From contig NZ_JADQDO010000001.1 of NCBI RefSeq assembly GCF_015694465.1, positions 496,001 to 560,000 of the forward strand: a DNA stretch of 64,000 nucleotides, written 5' to 3'. Below are positions 1 through 11,413 of the stretch, one piece after another. Both the position numbers and the translations under genes were made by a program. A model generated the notes under the pieces. That model searched no databases. It worked only from the letters and a program-made list of their open reading frames with translations, and was not told where the DNA came from. The stretch is from Microvirga alba. Lineage in GTDB: Bacteria; Pseudomonadota; Alphaproteobacteria; Rhizobiales; Beijerinckiaceae. Numbering within the stretch: position 1 is the first letter of the stretch; each line of letters starts with the position of its first letter.

Positions 1-31
1 CGCCGCACCAGCGCCGCCGAGCCGGAGACGG

Positions 32-1453
32 TCAATAGCGGATGGTCGTTCTGAGGCCGAAGATGGCGGCGTCCTTGATCCGGGCGCCGGTCGGATCGCG
101 CGGGTTCGACGCATTGCCGCCTGGACGAAAGACATATTGGAAATCGGGCTGTATCGTCCAGCCGGGAACGATCTGGGCTTGATAGGTCACTTCGATCACG
201 GCTTCGCTGGTACGGACCGACCGGGCGCTATCGGTGAAGAAATTGATGTCCTGATCGAACCCGCGCGCCCCGTTGGAGATGCGGGAATAGGCGAAGCTCA
301 GGCCGAAGGTGTCATCCTCGCGGCCGGGGATCATTCCTTTCCACGTCAATCCGCCATCTGCGTAAAAGCTGATCAGGTTGCGGTCGGACGGCGATGCCGA
401 GATGCGGGCAAAGGCGCCGATCCCCTGATCGGTTCCAGAGGTGCGATAGACCATTTGATCGATAACGGCATAAAGGCCGTCATTGCCCCGCAGCTGGTTT
501 GGAAGGCCGGAGCTCCTCGGGTCCGCCAGGGGCAACCCGCCGATGTCATATCGCTGGTCGGCGAAGCTTCCGAAATGGTGCCAACCGCCAAACTTGATCG
601 TACCGGGCAATCCAGGGGCGTCCTTGCCCTGATTATACGCATATTGGATTTCGCCTATCAGGAAGGCCGGATCCGAGGTCCGAAACGCAAGTCCGGTATG
701 GTTTCGGCGCTGCGGGTCGCCGGGTCCGGGTCCGGCAGGGTTGCCGTCGAACACGGCAGCGAGAATTGTCAGATTATCTGTCGGAGTGATCTTGAACCGA
801 ACGCCCGGCGTCGCGAGCGGATAGGATGGCCCACCGCTCGGCAGATCGATCATCGCAATAGCGGGCCACCCGAAGGTGGCGTTCAAAAACAGAGTCCCAT
901 ACTGGCTCACCAGAAACTCGGTATCGGCGCCGAGTTGCCCTGCGCGAAGCGCGACCTTATCCCCGGCGAATTTCTGTTCGAGCCATAGTTCGTAAAGCCG
1001 GGTCGATGGCAGAGCTTCGATCCCGCTTACCGGCATGAGGTTGCCGATATAGAAGCGCGATAACCCACGGCCATGAATCTGATAGAAGGTGGCGTGGAGG
1101 CTCGCACCGGACCAGCCTAAGAGCTTATCGAGATCGGCATCGAGGACGCCCTGAAGATTGCCTTCGTAGATGGTGCCTTTGCGCAGGCCCCCGGTTACTG
1201 CGCCCAGACCTTCGCCGATATAGGTGAAGCTATAGGTGATCCCGGCCCGTTCAAGAGCGCTGCGAGTGTCTCCACGGCCTCCGAGCGAGCTCGCGATCGA
1301 GGGAGGCGAGGGGGGAGCGGGCGGATTTTCCGACGTCTCTTGCGCCTGCTGGTCGCCTTTGCCGCCGCTTTCATTCCCAGCCGCAAAGGCCGGAGCGCCG
1401 ATACTGACCGCTCCGAGCAGAAGCCAGATGACGCTTACGGACGATGCTCTCAT
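32..1453 (-). CDS. OprB-family carbohydrate-selective outer-membrane porin
   Basis: Predicted outer-membrane beta-barrel of the OprB family, which passes sugars and other small solutes through the outer membrane. From the ATG at 1453 the protein is 473 residues, starting with a classic signal peptide (residues 1-24, ending APAFA) and a Gly/Gln/Pro-rich linker. The rest is barrel-like, with alternating aromatic segments, a family-typical stretch around LYELWLEQKF, and a C-terminal aromatic residue (TTIRY). The frame stays open to a TTG at 1504, but the ATG at 1453 has a GAGGCAAGG ribosome site and puts the signal peptide at the N-terminus, so I prefer it. The gene is monocistronic and divergent from the RND efflux operon. 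The family is confident; the substrate is unknown. Confidence 0.85.
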   Translation of the reverse strand: MRASSVSVIWLLLGAVSIGAPAFAAGNESGGKGDQQAQETSENPPAPPSPPSIASSLGGRGDTRSALERAGITYSFTYIGEGLGAVTGGLRKGTIYEGNLQGVLDADLDKLLGWSGASLHATFYQIHGRGLSRFYIGNLMPVSGIEALPSTRLYELWLEQKFAGDKVALRAGQLGADTEFLVSQYGTLFLNATFGWPAIAMIDLPSGGPSYPLATPGVRFKITPTDNLTILAAVFDGNPAGPGPGDPQRRNHTGLAFRTSDPAFLIGEIQYAYNQGKDAPGLPGTIKFGGWHHFGSFADQRYDIGGLPLADPRSSGLPNQLRGNDGLYAVIDQMVYRTSGTDQGIGAFARISASPSDRNLISFYADGGLTWKGMIPGREDDTFGLSFAYSRISNGARGFDQDINFFTDSARSVRTSEAVIEVTYQAQIVPGWTIQPDFQYVFRPGGNASNPRDPTGARIKDAAIFGLRTTIRY

Positions 1454-1864
1454 CGCCTTGCCTCGAGCTGCTTTCATTGAGGAGAGGATAGATGGCATGG
1501 TCAAGCTAGTGTTCTTCGGATCGGTTTCCAGCCTTTCGAAGAAAATATGCCGCTAATTTGCAATGCGTAAGGACTGTTTGAATGAGGCCATCCGCTCCCT
1601 GATGATCTCGCAACGTGTCTTCTCGAGCGTGAAAACTTCGGCCCCTTCATCACAAGTGAATTACTCGGCTTATCGGGGCCGCCGGTTGATGAACGTCATC
1701 ACAGCCAAGCCAAGCGCGCACTCTTGAAGCAAGAGGGGTGAGTTTTATTTGTATCGTCATTGTCAGCCCACTCATTTGAGTGCGTTGGCATCTCGGTATC
1801 GGCAAAGCGATATTTGCCCGCGTCTTGGTTGTTAAGTCTCGCTTGTCCGTTCGAAGGGAGAGAC
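1454..1864. other. Divergent intergenic region between porin and efflux operon
   Basis: About 410 bases with no convincing gene. It must hold the promoters of both divergent units. The only structured element I see is a short palindrome at 1769-1782 with arms CACTCA and TGAGTG around TT, about 85 bases before the adaptor start; it could be an operator. A purine-rich ribosome site (GAAGGGAGA) lies just before the ATG at 1865. The open frames crossing this region have no family resemblance. Confidence 0.4.
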
Positions 1865-3175
1865 ATGGACAATCAGGTACCAGATGATCTCCGAGAGACA
1901 CTTCACGAGCGTTCAAGCGCGACGCTGGAGAAGCGCAAAGCAAATTGGCTTTTGCGGATTGTCCTCATCGCAATGGTCGGTGCCGCTCTCGCATGGTGGT
2001 TGCAAACTCGCCTGACAACGACCCCGACCCCGGTCAGGAGTGCTGGCGGGGGGCCAGTATCCGTTGTTGCCGCGACGGCTCAGACGGGCAACATCGACGT
2101 CACTTTAGGCGCTCTCGGCACTGTCACATCATTGGCTACCGTTACGATCAGGACACAGATCAGCGGCCAACTGGTGCGGATTGCCTTCAAGGAAGGACAG
2201 GTCGTCAATCGAGGCGATCTTCTGGCTGAGATCGATTCCCGCCCATATGAATTGGCATTGCAACAGGCGCAGGGCGCGCTCGTGCGCGATCAGGCGCTGC
2301 TCCAGGACGCACAGCTTGACCTAGCCCGTTATCAGAAACTTGCCACCGCGAATGCGATCCCGCGGCAACAGCTCGATACCCAGCAGGCATTGGTGCACCA
2401 GTATGAGGGGACAGTGGCCGCTGACCTGGCCCAGATCAACACGGCAAAGCTCAACATCACCTATTGCCATATCGTCGCACCTGTCAGCGGTCGCGTCGGG
2501 CTTCGCCAGGTGGACGAAGGGAACTACGTGACACCGGGAGATTCCAACGGGATCGTCGTGATCACCCAATTGCAGCCCATTACGGTCATCTTCACATTGC
2601 CTGAAGACAATTTGCCGGATGTGGTCAAACGGCTGCGTTCCGGCGCGACGCTCGCCGTAACCGCGTTTAGCCGCAACGGTCTGACGCAGCTTGCAACGGG
2701 CGCGTTGATGACGGTCGACAACCAGATCGACACCACCACGGGCACGGTGAAGTTACGAGCGCAGTTCGCCAATACGGACGAAACGCTGTTCCCCAACCAG
2801 TTCGTCAATGTGCGCCTTCTGGTCGACGTTTTGAAAGACGTGATCGTGGTGCCGAGTGCGGCGATCCAGCGTGGTGTGCCGGGGACCTACGTTTACCTCA
2901 TCGGGTCCGACGATACAGTCTCGGTTCGCCCGGTCGACATTGGCCCCAGCGACAGCGGCCACATCGCTGTACGACGCGGCCTTGCTGCGGGTGATCAGGT
3001 CGTTATCGATGGCGCCGATAAGCTTCGCCCAGGCGCCAAGGTCAGTTTGCGAAGTCAACAAACGGTACCTGCTCCGGCACAGTCGTCCGTTCCAGTACCC
3101 GCGCAGACAACCGCTCCGGCCCCGGCACCGGGTCCCGTGCCGACACCTGCCCCGGCACGGAGCAGCAAGAGATGA
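1865..3175 (+). CDS. RND efflux periplasmic adaptor (membrane fusion protein, MdtA-like)
   Basis: Periplasmic adaptor of a tripartite RND pump, linking the inner-membrane pump to the outer-membrane channel. The 436-residue protein has one N-terminal membrane anchor (about 27-46). A lipoyl/barrel-sandwich half follows ([19 protein letters not shown]), then an alpha-hairpin rich in Gln and Ala (about 125-200), the second lipoyl half ([16 protein letters not shown]) and a beta-barrel domain. The last roughly 30 residues are a Pro/Ala-rich tail, unusual and probably disordered. The start at 1865 (MDNQVPDD) has a GAAGGGAGA ribosome site; the frame is open upstream to 1760 but that part is not adaptor-like. 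The stop overlaps the next start by four bases (ATGA). Confidence 0.93.
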   Translation: MDNQVPDDLRETLHERSSATLEKRKANWLLRIVLIAMVGAALAWWLQTRLTTTPTPVRSAGGGPVSVVAATAQTGNIDVTLGALGTVTSLATVTIRTQISGQLVRIAFKEGQVVNRGDLLAEIDSRPYELALQQAQGALVRDQALLQDAQLDLARYQKLATANAIPRQQLDTQQALVHQYEGTVAADLAQINTAKLNITYCHIVAPVSGRVGLRQVDEGNYVTPGDSNGIVVITQLQPITVIFTLPEDNLPDVVKRLRSGATLAVTAFSRNGLTQLATGALMTVDNQIDTTTGTVKLRAQFANTDETLFPNQFVNVRLLVDVLKDVIVVPSAAIQRGVPGTYVYLIGSDDTVSVRPVDIGPSDSGHIAVRRGLAAGDQVVIDGADKLRPGAKVSLRSQQTVPAPAQSSVPVPAQTTAPAPAPGPVPTPAPARSSKR

Positions 3176-6100
3176 GCCCATTCCGCCTCTTCATCCTGCG
3201 TCCAGTCGCCACCACGCTCCTGATGCTCGCGATCATGCTTTCCGGCATCGTCGCCTTTCAGTTCCTGCCCTTGGCGGCTTTGCCGGAAGTCGATTATCCG
3301 ACCATCCAGGTTCAGACGTTCTACCCCGGAGCCAGCCCGGATGTGATGGCTTCCTCGGTGACCGCGCCGCTTGAGGTCCAACTCGGCCAGATGCCGAGCC
3401 TCAATCAGATGAGTTCCGTCAGCTCGGCAGGCGCTTCCGTCATTTCCCTGCAGTTCGGTCTCGACATTAGCCTCGACATTGCCGAGCAGGAGGTGCAGGC
3501 GGCCATTAATGCCGCTGGGAATTTGCTTCCGTCCGACCTCCCGGCACCGCCGATTTACGCGAAGGTCAATCCAGCGGATGCGCCGATCCTGACTCTCGCG
3601 CTGACGTCGAAGACGTTGCCCTTGCCACAGGTTCAGGATTTCGCGGAAACGCGCCTGGCGCAGAAGATATCGCAGCTTCCCGGCGTCGGCCTAGTGAGCA
3701 TCAGCGGAGGGCAGCGTCCTGCGGTTCGGGTTCAGGCCGATATTCGAAAGTTGGCGGCTTACGGTCTCAATATCGATGACCTGCGCACGACACTCGCGAA
3801 CGCCAATGTAAACCTGCCCAAAGGCGGCTTCGATGGGCCGATGCGCGCCTACACGATCAACGCCAACGATCAACTGGAAAACGCCGACGATTACAAAAAT
3901 CTCGTCATCGCCTACCGCAACGGTTCGCCGGTCCGGCTTGTCGATGTCGCCGATGTGATCGACGGCGTGCAGAACAACAAGCTTGGCGCGTGGATGAACA
4001 CCACTCCCGCCATTATCCTCAACATTCAGCGCCAGCCCGGGGCGAACGTCATCGAAGTCGCCGATCGCATCAAAGCGCTGTTGCCCCGCTTGCAGGAGGC
4101 CCTCCCTCCGGCAATCGATGTCGCGGTTCTCACCGATCGTACCGTTACCATCCGCGCGTCGGTTCGCGATGTGGAGTTCGAACTCACGCTGTCCGTTCTG
4201 CTCGTCGTCCTCGTGATCTTCGTCTTTCTGCGGAGTGCGCGGGCGACGATCATTCCCAGCCTGTCGGTGCCGCTCTCCCTCGTCGGCACTTTCGGCGCCA
4301 TGTACCTTTTGGGTTTCAGCCTCAATAACCTCTCGTTGATGGCGCTCACCATTGCGACCGGCTTCGTCGTGGACGACGCCATCGTCGTGATCGAGAATAT
4401 CGCCCGCTATATCGAGAAGGGACTCTCGCCTCTCGAGGCAGCCTTGCGCGGCACGGAGCAGGTCGGCTTCACCATCATTTCGCTAACGCTTTCTCTCATC
4501 GCGGTGCTGATCCCGCTCCTTTTCATGGGTGATGTCGTCGGCAGGCTCTTTCGTGAGTTTGCAGTCACGCTCGCGGTGACGATTCTGATCTCGGCCGTTG
4601 TGTCCCTGACACTTGTGCCCATGGCGTGCGCCAGATTGCTCAAGCCGCGTTCGGAGGTCCATGAAAACGCCCTCCAGCGCGTGAGCCGGGAATCCTTCGA
4701 TCGACTGGTCGCCGCGTACGGGCGGGCGCTCAACTGGGTGCTGAATCGCCAGGTCGCCACCCTGTTCGTGGCCGTGGGGACCTTGGTGCTCACCGTCGTG
4801 CTCTATGTCGAGATTCCGAAGGGCTTTTTCCCCTTGCAGGACACGGGAGTGATCCAGGGCATTTCGGAGGCGCCGCCGTCCACGTCCTACGCGGCGATGG
4901 CCGAGCGGCAGCAGGCCCTTGCGGTGGCGATTCTGACCGATCCTGACGTGGAAAGCTTGTCCTCCTTCATCGGCGTCGATGGCACGAATATGACCCTGAC
5001 GAGCGGCCGGCTGCTGATCAACCTCAAGCCGCACGATCAGCGCGCGGACACCGTCAGCACGATCATCGACCGCCTGAAGAATGTCACTGCGACTGTCTCC
5101 GGCATCACGCTTTACCTGCAACCCGTGCAGGATCTGACGATCGATACGATTGTCAGCCGCGGGCAATACCAATTCGCAGTGGAAGACGCCAACCCCGACG
5201 AACTTGCCGAGTGGACGCCCCGATTGCTGGAAAAGCTCAGGAGCTTGCCCCAGTTGGCTGACGTGACAAGTGACATCGGCAGCGATGGGTTGTCGGCATT
5301 CGTCGACATCGACAGGGATACCGCGAGCCGCTTCGGCATTACGCCCGCAACCGTGGACAATGCTCTCTACGATGCGTTCGGACAGCGCATCGTCTCGACG
5401 ATTTTCACCAGCTCGAACCAGTACCGCGTGATCCTGGAGGCGGACCCGGAGTTTCAGTCGTCTCTGCAAACCTTCTCATCGATCTATTTGCCGTCCTCCA
5501 CCGGCAACGGCCAGGTGCCTCTGTCGGTCATCGCTCACGTCAGGGAAGAAACAGCTCCGTTGCGGATCGATCATCTTGGTCAATTTCCGGCGGCTATCAT
5601 CTCGTTCAATGTGGCCCCAGGCGCATCGCTCGGTGAGGCGGTGACCGCGATCAAACAAGCGCAGGCGGAGATCAATCTGCCACAAAGCATGATTCCCCGC
5701 TTCCAAGGCGCGGCACTGGCTTTCCAATCGGCTCTTTCCAACGAGCTTCTGCTGATTCTCGCGGCGATCGTCACGGTTTATATCGTTCTGGGTGTGCTTT
5801 ATGAGAGTTTCGTTCATCCCATCACCATCCTCTCGACGCTTCCCTCGGCGGGGATCGGTGCGCTGCTTGCTTTGATCGCGGTCGGTCAGGATCTGACGGT
5901 TATCGCCATCATCGGCATCATTCTGTTGATCGGCATCGTGAAAAAGAATGCCATCATGATGATCGACTTCGCGCTCGACGCCCAGCGGAACGAAGGCAAA
6001 AATCCGCGTGAGGCGATCTTTCAGGCCTGCCTGCTGCGATTCCGCCCCATTTTGATGACGACCATGGCGGCGATCCTCGGAGCCTTGCCGCTGATGCTCG

Positions 6101-6282
6101 GCACTGGGGCCGGTTCGGAGTTGCGCCACCCGCTCGGCATTTCGATCGTCGGCGGCCTGTTGGTGAGCCAGGTGCTCACGCTGTTCACGACGCCTGTGAT
6201 CTATCTGTGGTTCGAGCGCGTGGCTGCGCGGTTTGCGCCCGCCAGCGAGCGCAACCTCGATGCGGGGAGCGCCGCGCCATGA
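3172..6282 (+). CDS. RND efflux pump subunit, MdtB-like
   Basis: Proton-driven inner-membrane RND transporter of the AcrB/MdtB family, 1036 residues, the normal size. It starts with the typical cytoplasmic end and first membrane helix ([13 protein letters not shown]), followed by the porter-domain entry [11 protein letters not shown]. The TM4 proton-relay pair is visible in [14 protein letters not shown], and the C-terminal half repeats the fold, with [15 protein letters not shown] near the second relay region. It overlaps both neighbours by four bases, so the adaptor and two pumps are translationally coupled. The tandem of two different RND subunits is the arrangement of E. coli MdtBC, which work as a heterotrimer; that this pair does the same is inference. 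The substrates are not evident. Confidence 0.95.
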   Translation: MSPFRLFILRPVATTLLMLAIMLSGIVAFQFLPLAALPEVDYPTIQVQTFYPGASPDVMASSVTAPLEVQLGQMPSLNQMSSVSSAGASVISLQFGLDISLDIAEQEVQAAINAAGNLLPSDLPAPPIYAKVNPADAPILTLALTSKTLPLPQVQDFAETRLAQKISQLPGVGLVSISGGQRPAVRVQADIRKLAAYGLNIDDLRTTLANANVNLPKGGFDGPMRAYTINANDQLENADDYKNLVIAYRNGSPVRLVDVADVIDGVQNNKLGAWMNTTPAIILNIQRQPGANVIEVADRIKALLPRLQEALPPAIDVAVLTDRTVTIRASVRDVEFELTLSVLLVVLVIFVFLRSARATIIPSLSVPLSLVGTFGAMYLLGFSLNNLSLMALTIATGFVVDDAIVVIENIARYIEKGLSPLEAALRGTEQVGFTIISLTLSLIAVLIPLLFMGDVVGRLFREFAVTLAVTILISAVVSLTLVPMACARLLKPRSEVHENALQRVSRESFDRLVAAYGRALNWVLNRQVATLFVAVGTLVLTVVLYVEIPKGFFPLQDTGVIQGISEAPPSTSYAAMAERQQALAVAILTDPDVESLSSFIGVDGTNMTLTSGRLLINLKPHDQRADTVSTIIDRLKNVTATVSGITLYLQPVQDLTIDTIVSRGQYQFAVEDANPDELAEWTPRLLEKLRSLPQLADVTSDIGSDGLSAFVDIDRDTASRFGITPATVDNALYDAFGQRIVSTIFTSSNQYRVILEADPEFQSSLQTFSSIYLPSSTGNGQVPLSVIAHVREETAPLRIDHLGQFPAAIISFNVAPGASLGEAVTAIKQAQAEINLPQSMIPRFQGAALAFQSALSNELLLILAAIVTVYIVLGVLYESFVHPITILSTLPSAGIGALLALIAVGQDLTVIAIIGIILLIGIVKKNAIMMIDFALDAQRNEGKNPREAIFQACLLRFRPILMTTMAAILGALPLMLGTGAGSELRHPLGISIVGGLLVSQVLTLFTTPVIYLWFERVAARFAPASERNLDAGSAAP

Positions 6283-9200
6283 GCCTCTCGACGCCCTTTA
6301 TCCGGCGCCCCGTTGCGACAATCTTGTTGACCTTCGGAGTCGCAGCGGCGGGCGCTGTCGCTTTTTTCCAGTTGCCTGTTTCCCCGCTGCCGCAGGTCGA
6401 TTTTCCGACCATTTCCGTGCAAGCGCTTTTGCCGGGCGCGAGTCCGGAAATCGTTGCCGCGACCGTCGCGACACCGCTCGAATCCCATCTCGGCAAGATC
6501 GCCGACGTGACCGAGATGACTTCCTCGTCGACCGTTGGCTCAACCCGCATCACGCTCCAGTTCGGCCTCAATCGCGACATCAACGGGGCGGCCCGGGATG
6601 TGCAAGCCGCCATCAACGCCGCGCGGGCGGACCTGCCGACAGAACTGCGGAGCAATCCAACATACCGCAAAGTGAATCCGGCCGAAGCGCCGATCCTCAT
6701 TCTCGCATTGACATCCGACACGATGCGGACCGGCAATCTCTATGATGCCGCGAGCACCATCCTGTCGCAGAAATTGTCGCAGGTCAGCGGCATCGGCGAG
6801 GTGGCCGTGGGGGGAGGCTCGCTCCCTGCGGTCCGGGTCGAACTCAATCCAACAGCGCTCTTCAAATACCAGATCGGCCTGGAGGACGTGCGCGCGGCGC
6901 TGGCCTCGGCCAATGCCCACAGTCCAAAGGGCGCCATCGAGGTTGGCGACCGGCGTTACCAGATTTACAGTAATGACCAGGCCCGCATCGCCGACCAATA
7001 TCGGTCCCTCGTCATTGCCTATCGCAATGGAGCGCCGGTTCGCCTGTCCGACGTTGGTGAGGTGGTCGATTCTGTAGAAAACATTCGCAACGCCGGGCTA
7101 TTCAACGGCAAGCCGTCCGTTGTCGTCATCCTTTATCGGCAACCGGGGGCGAACATCATCGACACCGTCGACAGGGTCAAGGCGCTGTTGCCCGAACTGC
7201 GCGCGTCGATCTCGCCAGCCATCGACATCGGCCTGGCAGTCGACCGATCGACGACCATTCGCGGTTCCTTGCGAGACGTCGAGCGAACGCTCGTGCTCTC
7301 GACCGTTCTGGTCATCATCGTGGTTTTCGCGTTCCTACGTAACGTACGCGCGGCACTGGTACCGACGGTGGCGGTTCCGGTCTCGCTGGTTGGTACCTTC
7401 GCCGTGATGTACCTCCTCGGCTACAGCCTCGACAACCTGTCGCTGATGGCGCTGACGGTTGCTACAGGTTTCGTCGTCGATGATGCGATCGTCGTTCTCG
7501 AGAACATCTCGCGCCATGTCGAGGCCGGCATGTCGCGCATGCAGGCCGCAATCGTCGGCGCGGGGGAGGTCGGCTTCACGGTATTGTCCATGAGCGTGTC
7601 GCTCGTCGCCGTGTTCATCCCCATCCTCCTTATGGGAGGAATCGTAGGCAGGCTCTTTCGCGAATTCGCAGTCACGCTTTCGGTGGCCGTGCTCCTGTCG
7701 CTTGCGGTCTCGCTGGCGACGACGCCGATGATGTGCTCGCTGCTGCTGAAGCGCTCGCAAGGCGAACGGCACGGGCGTCTCTATCGGATCAGCGAGGGAT
7801 TTTTCAACGCCATGCTGAATGGCTATGGCCGAAGCCTGGCCTGGTCGCTCCGTCATCAGCCGCTGCTGGCACTGGTGCTCCTCGCCGTCATCTGCCTGAA
7901 CGGGTACTTGTTCGTCGCCATCCCCAAAGGCTTCTTTCCACAGCAGGATACCGGCCGCGTGATCGGAGGAATCCAGGCGGACCAGAGTATTTCCTTTCAG
8001 CTCATGCGGCAGAAATTCGAGCAGTTCAGCGCGATTGTGCGCAAGGATCCGGCCGTTGAAAGCGTGGCCGGGTTCACCGGCGGCGGACAAACGAATTCCG
8101 GCTTTCTTTTCATCTCGCTGAAGCCACGCTCCGAGCGCGACGTCTCCGCGGATCAGGTCGTAGCGCGCCTGCGGGGACAGGCATCGCAGGTGCCGGGAGC
8201 ATCCCTGTTTCTGCAGGCGGTCCAGGATATTCGCGTCGGTGGCCGTCAGACCAATGCGCAATACCAATACACGCTTCAGTCCGATGACCTGTCTGTCCTC
8301 AACGCTTGGGCGCCGCGCGCGTTGAGGGCCATGCAGGGCCTGCCGCAATTGAGCGACGTCAACACCGACCAACAGGACAAAGGACTGGAGACCGCACTCG
8401 TCATCGACCGAGCGACCGCTGCCCGGTTCGGGATCAATACGAATCAAATCGACAATACCCTCTACAACGCCTTCGGGCAGCGACAGGTGGCGACGATCTA
8501 CAACCCCCTCAATCAGTACCATGTGGTGATGGAGGTCGCGCCCGAATTTTGGCAGAGCCCGGAGACACTCAAGAATATCTACGTCAGCACCTCCGGAGGA
8601 TCGGTCGGCGGTGTGCAGGGCACGAATGCCGTGGCGGGGACGGTCCAGGGAAAAGGAAAGCCAACCGGCGCTGCAGCCGTCGCCTCGGACGCGGCGCGCA
8701 ACCAGGCCACGAACGAGCTCGCCAACACGGGCCGTGGTTTCGCATCGACCGGTTCCGCCGTGAGCACGAGCCCGGAGACCATGGTGCCGTTGAGCGCGTT
8801 CACCCATTTCGGGCCGGGACATACGCCGTTGGCGGTCAACCACCAGGGGCTCTTCGTGGCAACGACGATCTCGTTCAACCTGGCGCCGGGCGTGTCGCTC
8901 AGCAATGCGACGGCCGCCATTGGCGCGGCCATGTCCCGCATCGGCGTGCCCGCGTCCATCCACGGCAGTTTTCAGGGCACCGCCAGGGTCTTCGAGGAAT
9001 CCGTCGCCAACGAGCCCTATCTGATCCTGGCGGCGATTATCGCCGTCTATATCGTCCTTGGCATCCTGTACGAGAGCTACATCCACCCGATCACGATTCT
9101 CTCGACCTTGCCCTCAGCAGGGTTGGGGGCGGTCCTGGCCCTGCTGGTCTTCCGCATGGAGTTCAACATCATGGCCCTGATCGGGGTGATTCTCCTGATC

Positions 9201-9542
9201 GGCATCGTCAAGAAGAATGCGATCATGATGATCGATTTCGCCCTCGACGCTCAGCGCCAGCGGGCCTTGTCGGCCCAGGACGCCATCTACGAAGCCTGCC
9301 GGCTCCGTTTCAGGCCCATCATGATGACCACGATGGCGGCCATGCTCGGCGCTTTGCCCCTCGCACTGGGGCTCGGAGAGGGTGGGGAACTGCGGCAGCC
9401 CCTCGGAATCGCCATTGTCGGGGGATTGATCGTCAGCCAGATGCTGACGCTCTACACGACCCCCGTGATTTATGTTTATCTTGACCGTCTGGGGGCGTGG
9501 TATATCTCGGTCTGGCGGCGCCTAACGGGGGCGTACGCCTGA
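6279..9542 (+). CDS. RND efflux pump subunit, MdtC-like
   Basis: Second RND pump of the operon, 1087 residues from the ATG at 6279, which overlaps the preceding stop (ATGA). The frame remains open upstream to 6207, but homology begins at [17 protein letters not shown]. The relay motif [14 protein letters not shown] and the second-half motif [15 protein letters not shown] are both intact. It is about 50 residues longer than its neighbour because of a Gly/Ala/Thr/Ser-rich insertion at roughly residues 768-834, in the second periplasmic porter/docking half. Insertions here are known in some MdtC-like proteins, but I cannot judge how conserved this one is. It probably forms a heterotrimer with the preceding subunit. 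Confidence 0.95.
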   Translation: MSLSTPFIRRPVATILLTFGVAAAGAVAFFQLPVSPLPQVDFPTISVQALLPGASPEIVAATVATPLESHLGKIADVTEMTSSSTVGSTRITLQFGLNRDINGAARDVQAAINAARADLPTELRSNPTYRKVNPAEAPILILALTSDTMRTGNLYDAASTILSQKLSQVSGIGEVAVGGGSLPAVRVELNPTALFKYQIGLEDVRAALASANAHSPKGAIEVGDRRYQIYSNDQARIADQYRSLVIAYRNGAPVRLSDVGEVVDSVENIRNAGLFNGKPSVVVILYRQPGANIIDTVDRVKALLPELRASISPAIDIGLAVDRSTTIRGSLRDVERTLVLSTVLVIIVVFAFLRNVRAALVPTVAVPVSLVGTFAVMYLLGYSLDNLSLMALTVATGFVVDDAIVVLENISRHVEAGMSRMQAAIVGAGEVGFTVLSMSVSLVAVFIPILLMGGIVGRLFREFAVTLSVAVLLSLAVSLATTPMMCSLLLKRSQGERHGRLYRISEGFFNAMLNGYGRSLAWSLRHQPLLALVLLAVICLNGYLFVAIPKGFFPQQDTGRVIGGIQADQSISFQLMRQKFEQFSAIVRKDPAVESVAGFTGGGQTNSGFLFISLKPRSERDVSADQVVARLRGQASQVPGASLFLQAVQDIRVGGRQTNAQYQYTLQSDDLSVLNAWAPRALRAMQGLPQLSDVNTDQQDKGLETALVIDRATAARFGINTNQIDNTLYNAFGQRQVATIYNPLNQYHVVMEVAPEFWQSPETLKNIYVSTSGGSVGGVQGTNAVAGTVQGKGKPTGAAAVASDAARNQATNELANTGRGFASTGSAVSTSPETMVPLSAFTHFGPGHTPLAVNHQGLFVATTISFNLAPGVSLSNATAAIGAAMSRIGVPASIHGSFQGTARVFEESVANEPYLILAAIIAVYIVLGILYESYIHPITILSTLPSAGLGAVLALLVFRMEFNIMALIGVILLIGIVKKNAIMMIDFALDAQRQRALSAQDAIYEACRLRFRPIMMTTMAAMLGALPLALGLGEGGELRQPLGIAIVGGLIVSQMLTLYTTPVIYVYLDRLGAWYISVWRRLTGAYA

Positions 9543-9587
9543 GTCTTCGACTAATGCCTCCACGCGGAGGGCGGGGGAGGCCTGTGA

Positions 9588-11021
9588 GTGCATAGTCTGG
9601 TTCGTGCCATTGTGGGCTCTGGCCTGACACTCATGCTGTCCGGCTGCCTCGTCGGGTCCGAACATCCAGATCCCGCTCTTGATGTCCCTGCCAAGTATAG
9701 CGCTGCGCGCGGCGATCCGGAGGCCGCGCTTCCGGTCTTCGGCTGGTGGCGCGGTTTCCGATCGTCCGAACTCTCCGCCCTGATGGAGGAGGCGCAGAAC
9801 GCCAATCTCGACATCGCGGTGGCGGTTGCCCAGATTCTGCAGGCCGATGCGCAAGTTCGAATTGCGGGCGCTCCGCTCTTTCCGAGCATCGGCTTTGCCG
9901 GGGATGCCGAGGAAATGCGGCAATCCGTAGCCGTCAGAGGTTCCAGAACGGTCGGTTCAACCATCTCGCCGGTATCATCGGTCTACAACGTCGCGATCAA
10001 TGCCAGCTATACGCTCGACTTCTGGGGTAAGAACCAGTCGGCGACGCTGGCCGCGACGGAAACCGCCGTCGCCAGCCGATACAACAGGGACGTGGTTGCC
10101 CTGACCACCGCGAGCACTGTCGCCAACACTTATTTTCAAGTTCTCGCCGCCCAGGACAGCCTGCGCATCGCGCGTCAAAACGTGGCCTCAGCCGAGCGCA
10201 TTCTCGATCTGGTCAAACAGCAATTCAACGCCGGAACCACGTCGCAGCTCGAGGTATCCCAGCAGGAGAGCCTTGTCGGAATCCAGCGCGCGACGATCCC
10301 TCCGCTGGAGATCACGCTGCGCCAGAACACGGTGGCTCTGGGAGTTCTCCTCGGACTTCCACCAGAGCGGTTCAAACTCAAGGGCGGGAGCCTGTCAGGT
10401 CTCGCGATCCCGCGCGTGACGCCAGGCCTGCCCTCGGAATTGCTGGTGCGGCGTCCTGACGTCCGGCAGGCCGAGGTGCAACTGGCTTCCTCGAATTTCA
10501 GCGTCGAGAGCGCCCGCGCCGCGTTCTTTCCAACGATTCAGCTCACCGGCCTCGGCGGGTTCCAGAGCAGCGCCCTGAAGACGCTTTTTACACCGGGGGC
10601 TTGGTACTACACGCTCGCCGCCAACCTGACTCAGCCGATCTTCGACGGCTTTCTCCTGCAAGGACAACTCGATCAAGCGCGGGGCGTGCAACTCCAATTT
10701 CTGCAGAGCTATCGCAAAGCTGTGATCTCGGCTTTTTCAGATGTCGAGAAAGCGCTTATCGCCATCGAGCAGACCTCCATACAGGAGCGCCTGCAGCAGG
10801 AGGTTGTCAGAGCTTCGCGTCAGGCCTTCGCGCTGTCGGAAGCGCAGCTTCGTGCCGGCACGGTCAATCTCATCACGACGCTGCAGACACAGCAGACGCT
10901 CTTCACCGCGGAGAGCACCCTCGTTCAAGTAAAGCTGGCGCGCCTGCAGGCGATCATCAGCCTCTATCAGGCGCTCGGCGGCGGTTGGCCGGAGCGTGCA
11001 GGCCCAAATTTGAGAAGCTGA
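9588..11021 (+). CDS. Outer-membrane factor lipoprotein of RND efflux system (NodT family)
   Basis: TolC-like outer-membrane channel of the NodT lipoprotein class, completing the efflux system. The 477-residue protein starts at a GTG preceded by a very purine-rich stretch (GGAGGGCGGGGGAGG). It has a lipoprotein signal with lipobox LSGC (Cys20, acylation site), then two OEP repeats: an FGWWRGF segment near the N-terminus, coiled-coil helices rich in Gln and Ala, and the characteristic ELLVRRPDVRQAE sequence near residue 290. It follows the second pump by 45 bases in the same direction and is probably co-transcribed. No transcription factor is encoded in the operon. Confidence 0.93.
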   Translation: MHSLVRAIVGSGLTLMLSGCLVGSEHPDPALDVPAKYSAARGDPEAALPVFGWWRGFRSSELSALMEEAQNANLDIAVAVAQILQADAQVRIAGAPLFPSIGFAGDAEEMRQSVAVRGSRTVGSTISPVSSVYNVAINASYTLDFWGKNQSATLAATETAVASRYNRDVVALTTASTVANTYFQVLAAQDSLRIARQNVASAERILDLVKQQFNAGTTSQLEVSQQESLVGIQRATIPPLEITLRQNTVALGVLLGLPPERFKLKGGSLSGLAIPRVTPGLPSELLVRRPDVRQAEVQLASSNFSVESARAAFFPTIQLTGLGGFQSSALKTLFTPGAWYYTLAANLTQPIFDGFLLQGQLDQARGVQLQFLQSYRKAVISAFSDVEKALIAIEQTSIQERLQQEVVRASRQAFALSEAQLRAGTVNLITTLQTQQTLFTAESTLVQVKLARLQAIISLYQALGGGWPERAGPNLRS

Positions 11022-11053
11022 TCCGCGACACGATCAAGAGGCTTTTCCCCAAC

Positions 11054-11413
11054 CTATCGGTCACATTGATAGGTCCAGTAATAGCCGTAGTAATACGGTG
11101 TAACCGCGTAGCATTGGTCGCCCGGCTCGGCATTTTGCAGAAACTCCCCACGGAAATGGGATACCCGGTCATGGCGCTCTCCACCGGAGAATTCCCCGTG
11201 TTCGGGACCGCCGCGTCCAAAGCCGCCGCCTGAATGGGAGCCCCCGCCGCCACCGCCTGAATGGGAACCCCCACCCCCACCCCCGCCTGAATGGCCGCCG
11301 CCGCCTCCACCACCGCCCCCGCCACCGCCCCCGCCACCGTGAGCGAGTGCGATTCCTGATAAAACGCTCAAGCCGATCATGACGAAACCGATCCGCAACA
11401 GGCTCAGTTTCAT
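11054..11413 (-). CDS. Secreted glycine-rich small protein
   Basis: A 119-residue protein of unknown function. It has a signal peptide (about residues 1-24, cleaved after ALA) followed by an extreme low-complexity stretch: an uninterrupted run of about 15 glycines and then His-Ser-Gly-Gly repeats to about residue 70. The C-terminal third is ordinary in composition and ends with a Tyr/Trp-rich segment and two cysteines (DQCYAV, YQCDR). The start at 11413 (MKLSLLRIG) is chosen because the frame upstream is not signal-like. It converges on the outer-membrane-factor gene. Small Gly-rich secreted proteins with a short aromatic tail are common in this order. The His-rich repeats could bind metal, but that is speculation. 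Confidence 0.7.
   Translation of the reverse strand: MKLSLLRIGFVMIGLSVLSGIALAHGGGGGGGGGGGGGGGHSGGGGGGGSHSGGGGGGSHSGGGFGRGGPEHGEFSGGERHDRVSHFRGEFLQNAEPGDQCYAVTPYYYGYYWTYQCDR

Noticed and set aside
137..988. 283-codon plus-strand frame within the OprB gene
   Set aside because: Shadow of the porin on the other strand; no recognisable domain or ribosome site.
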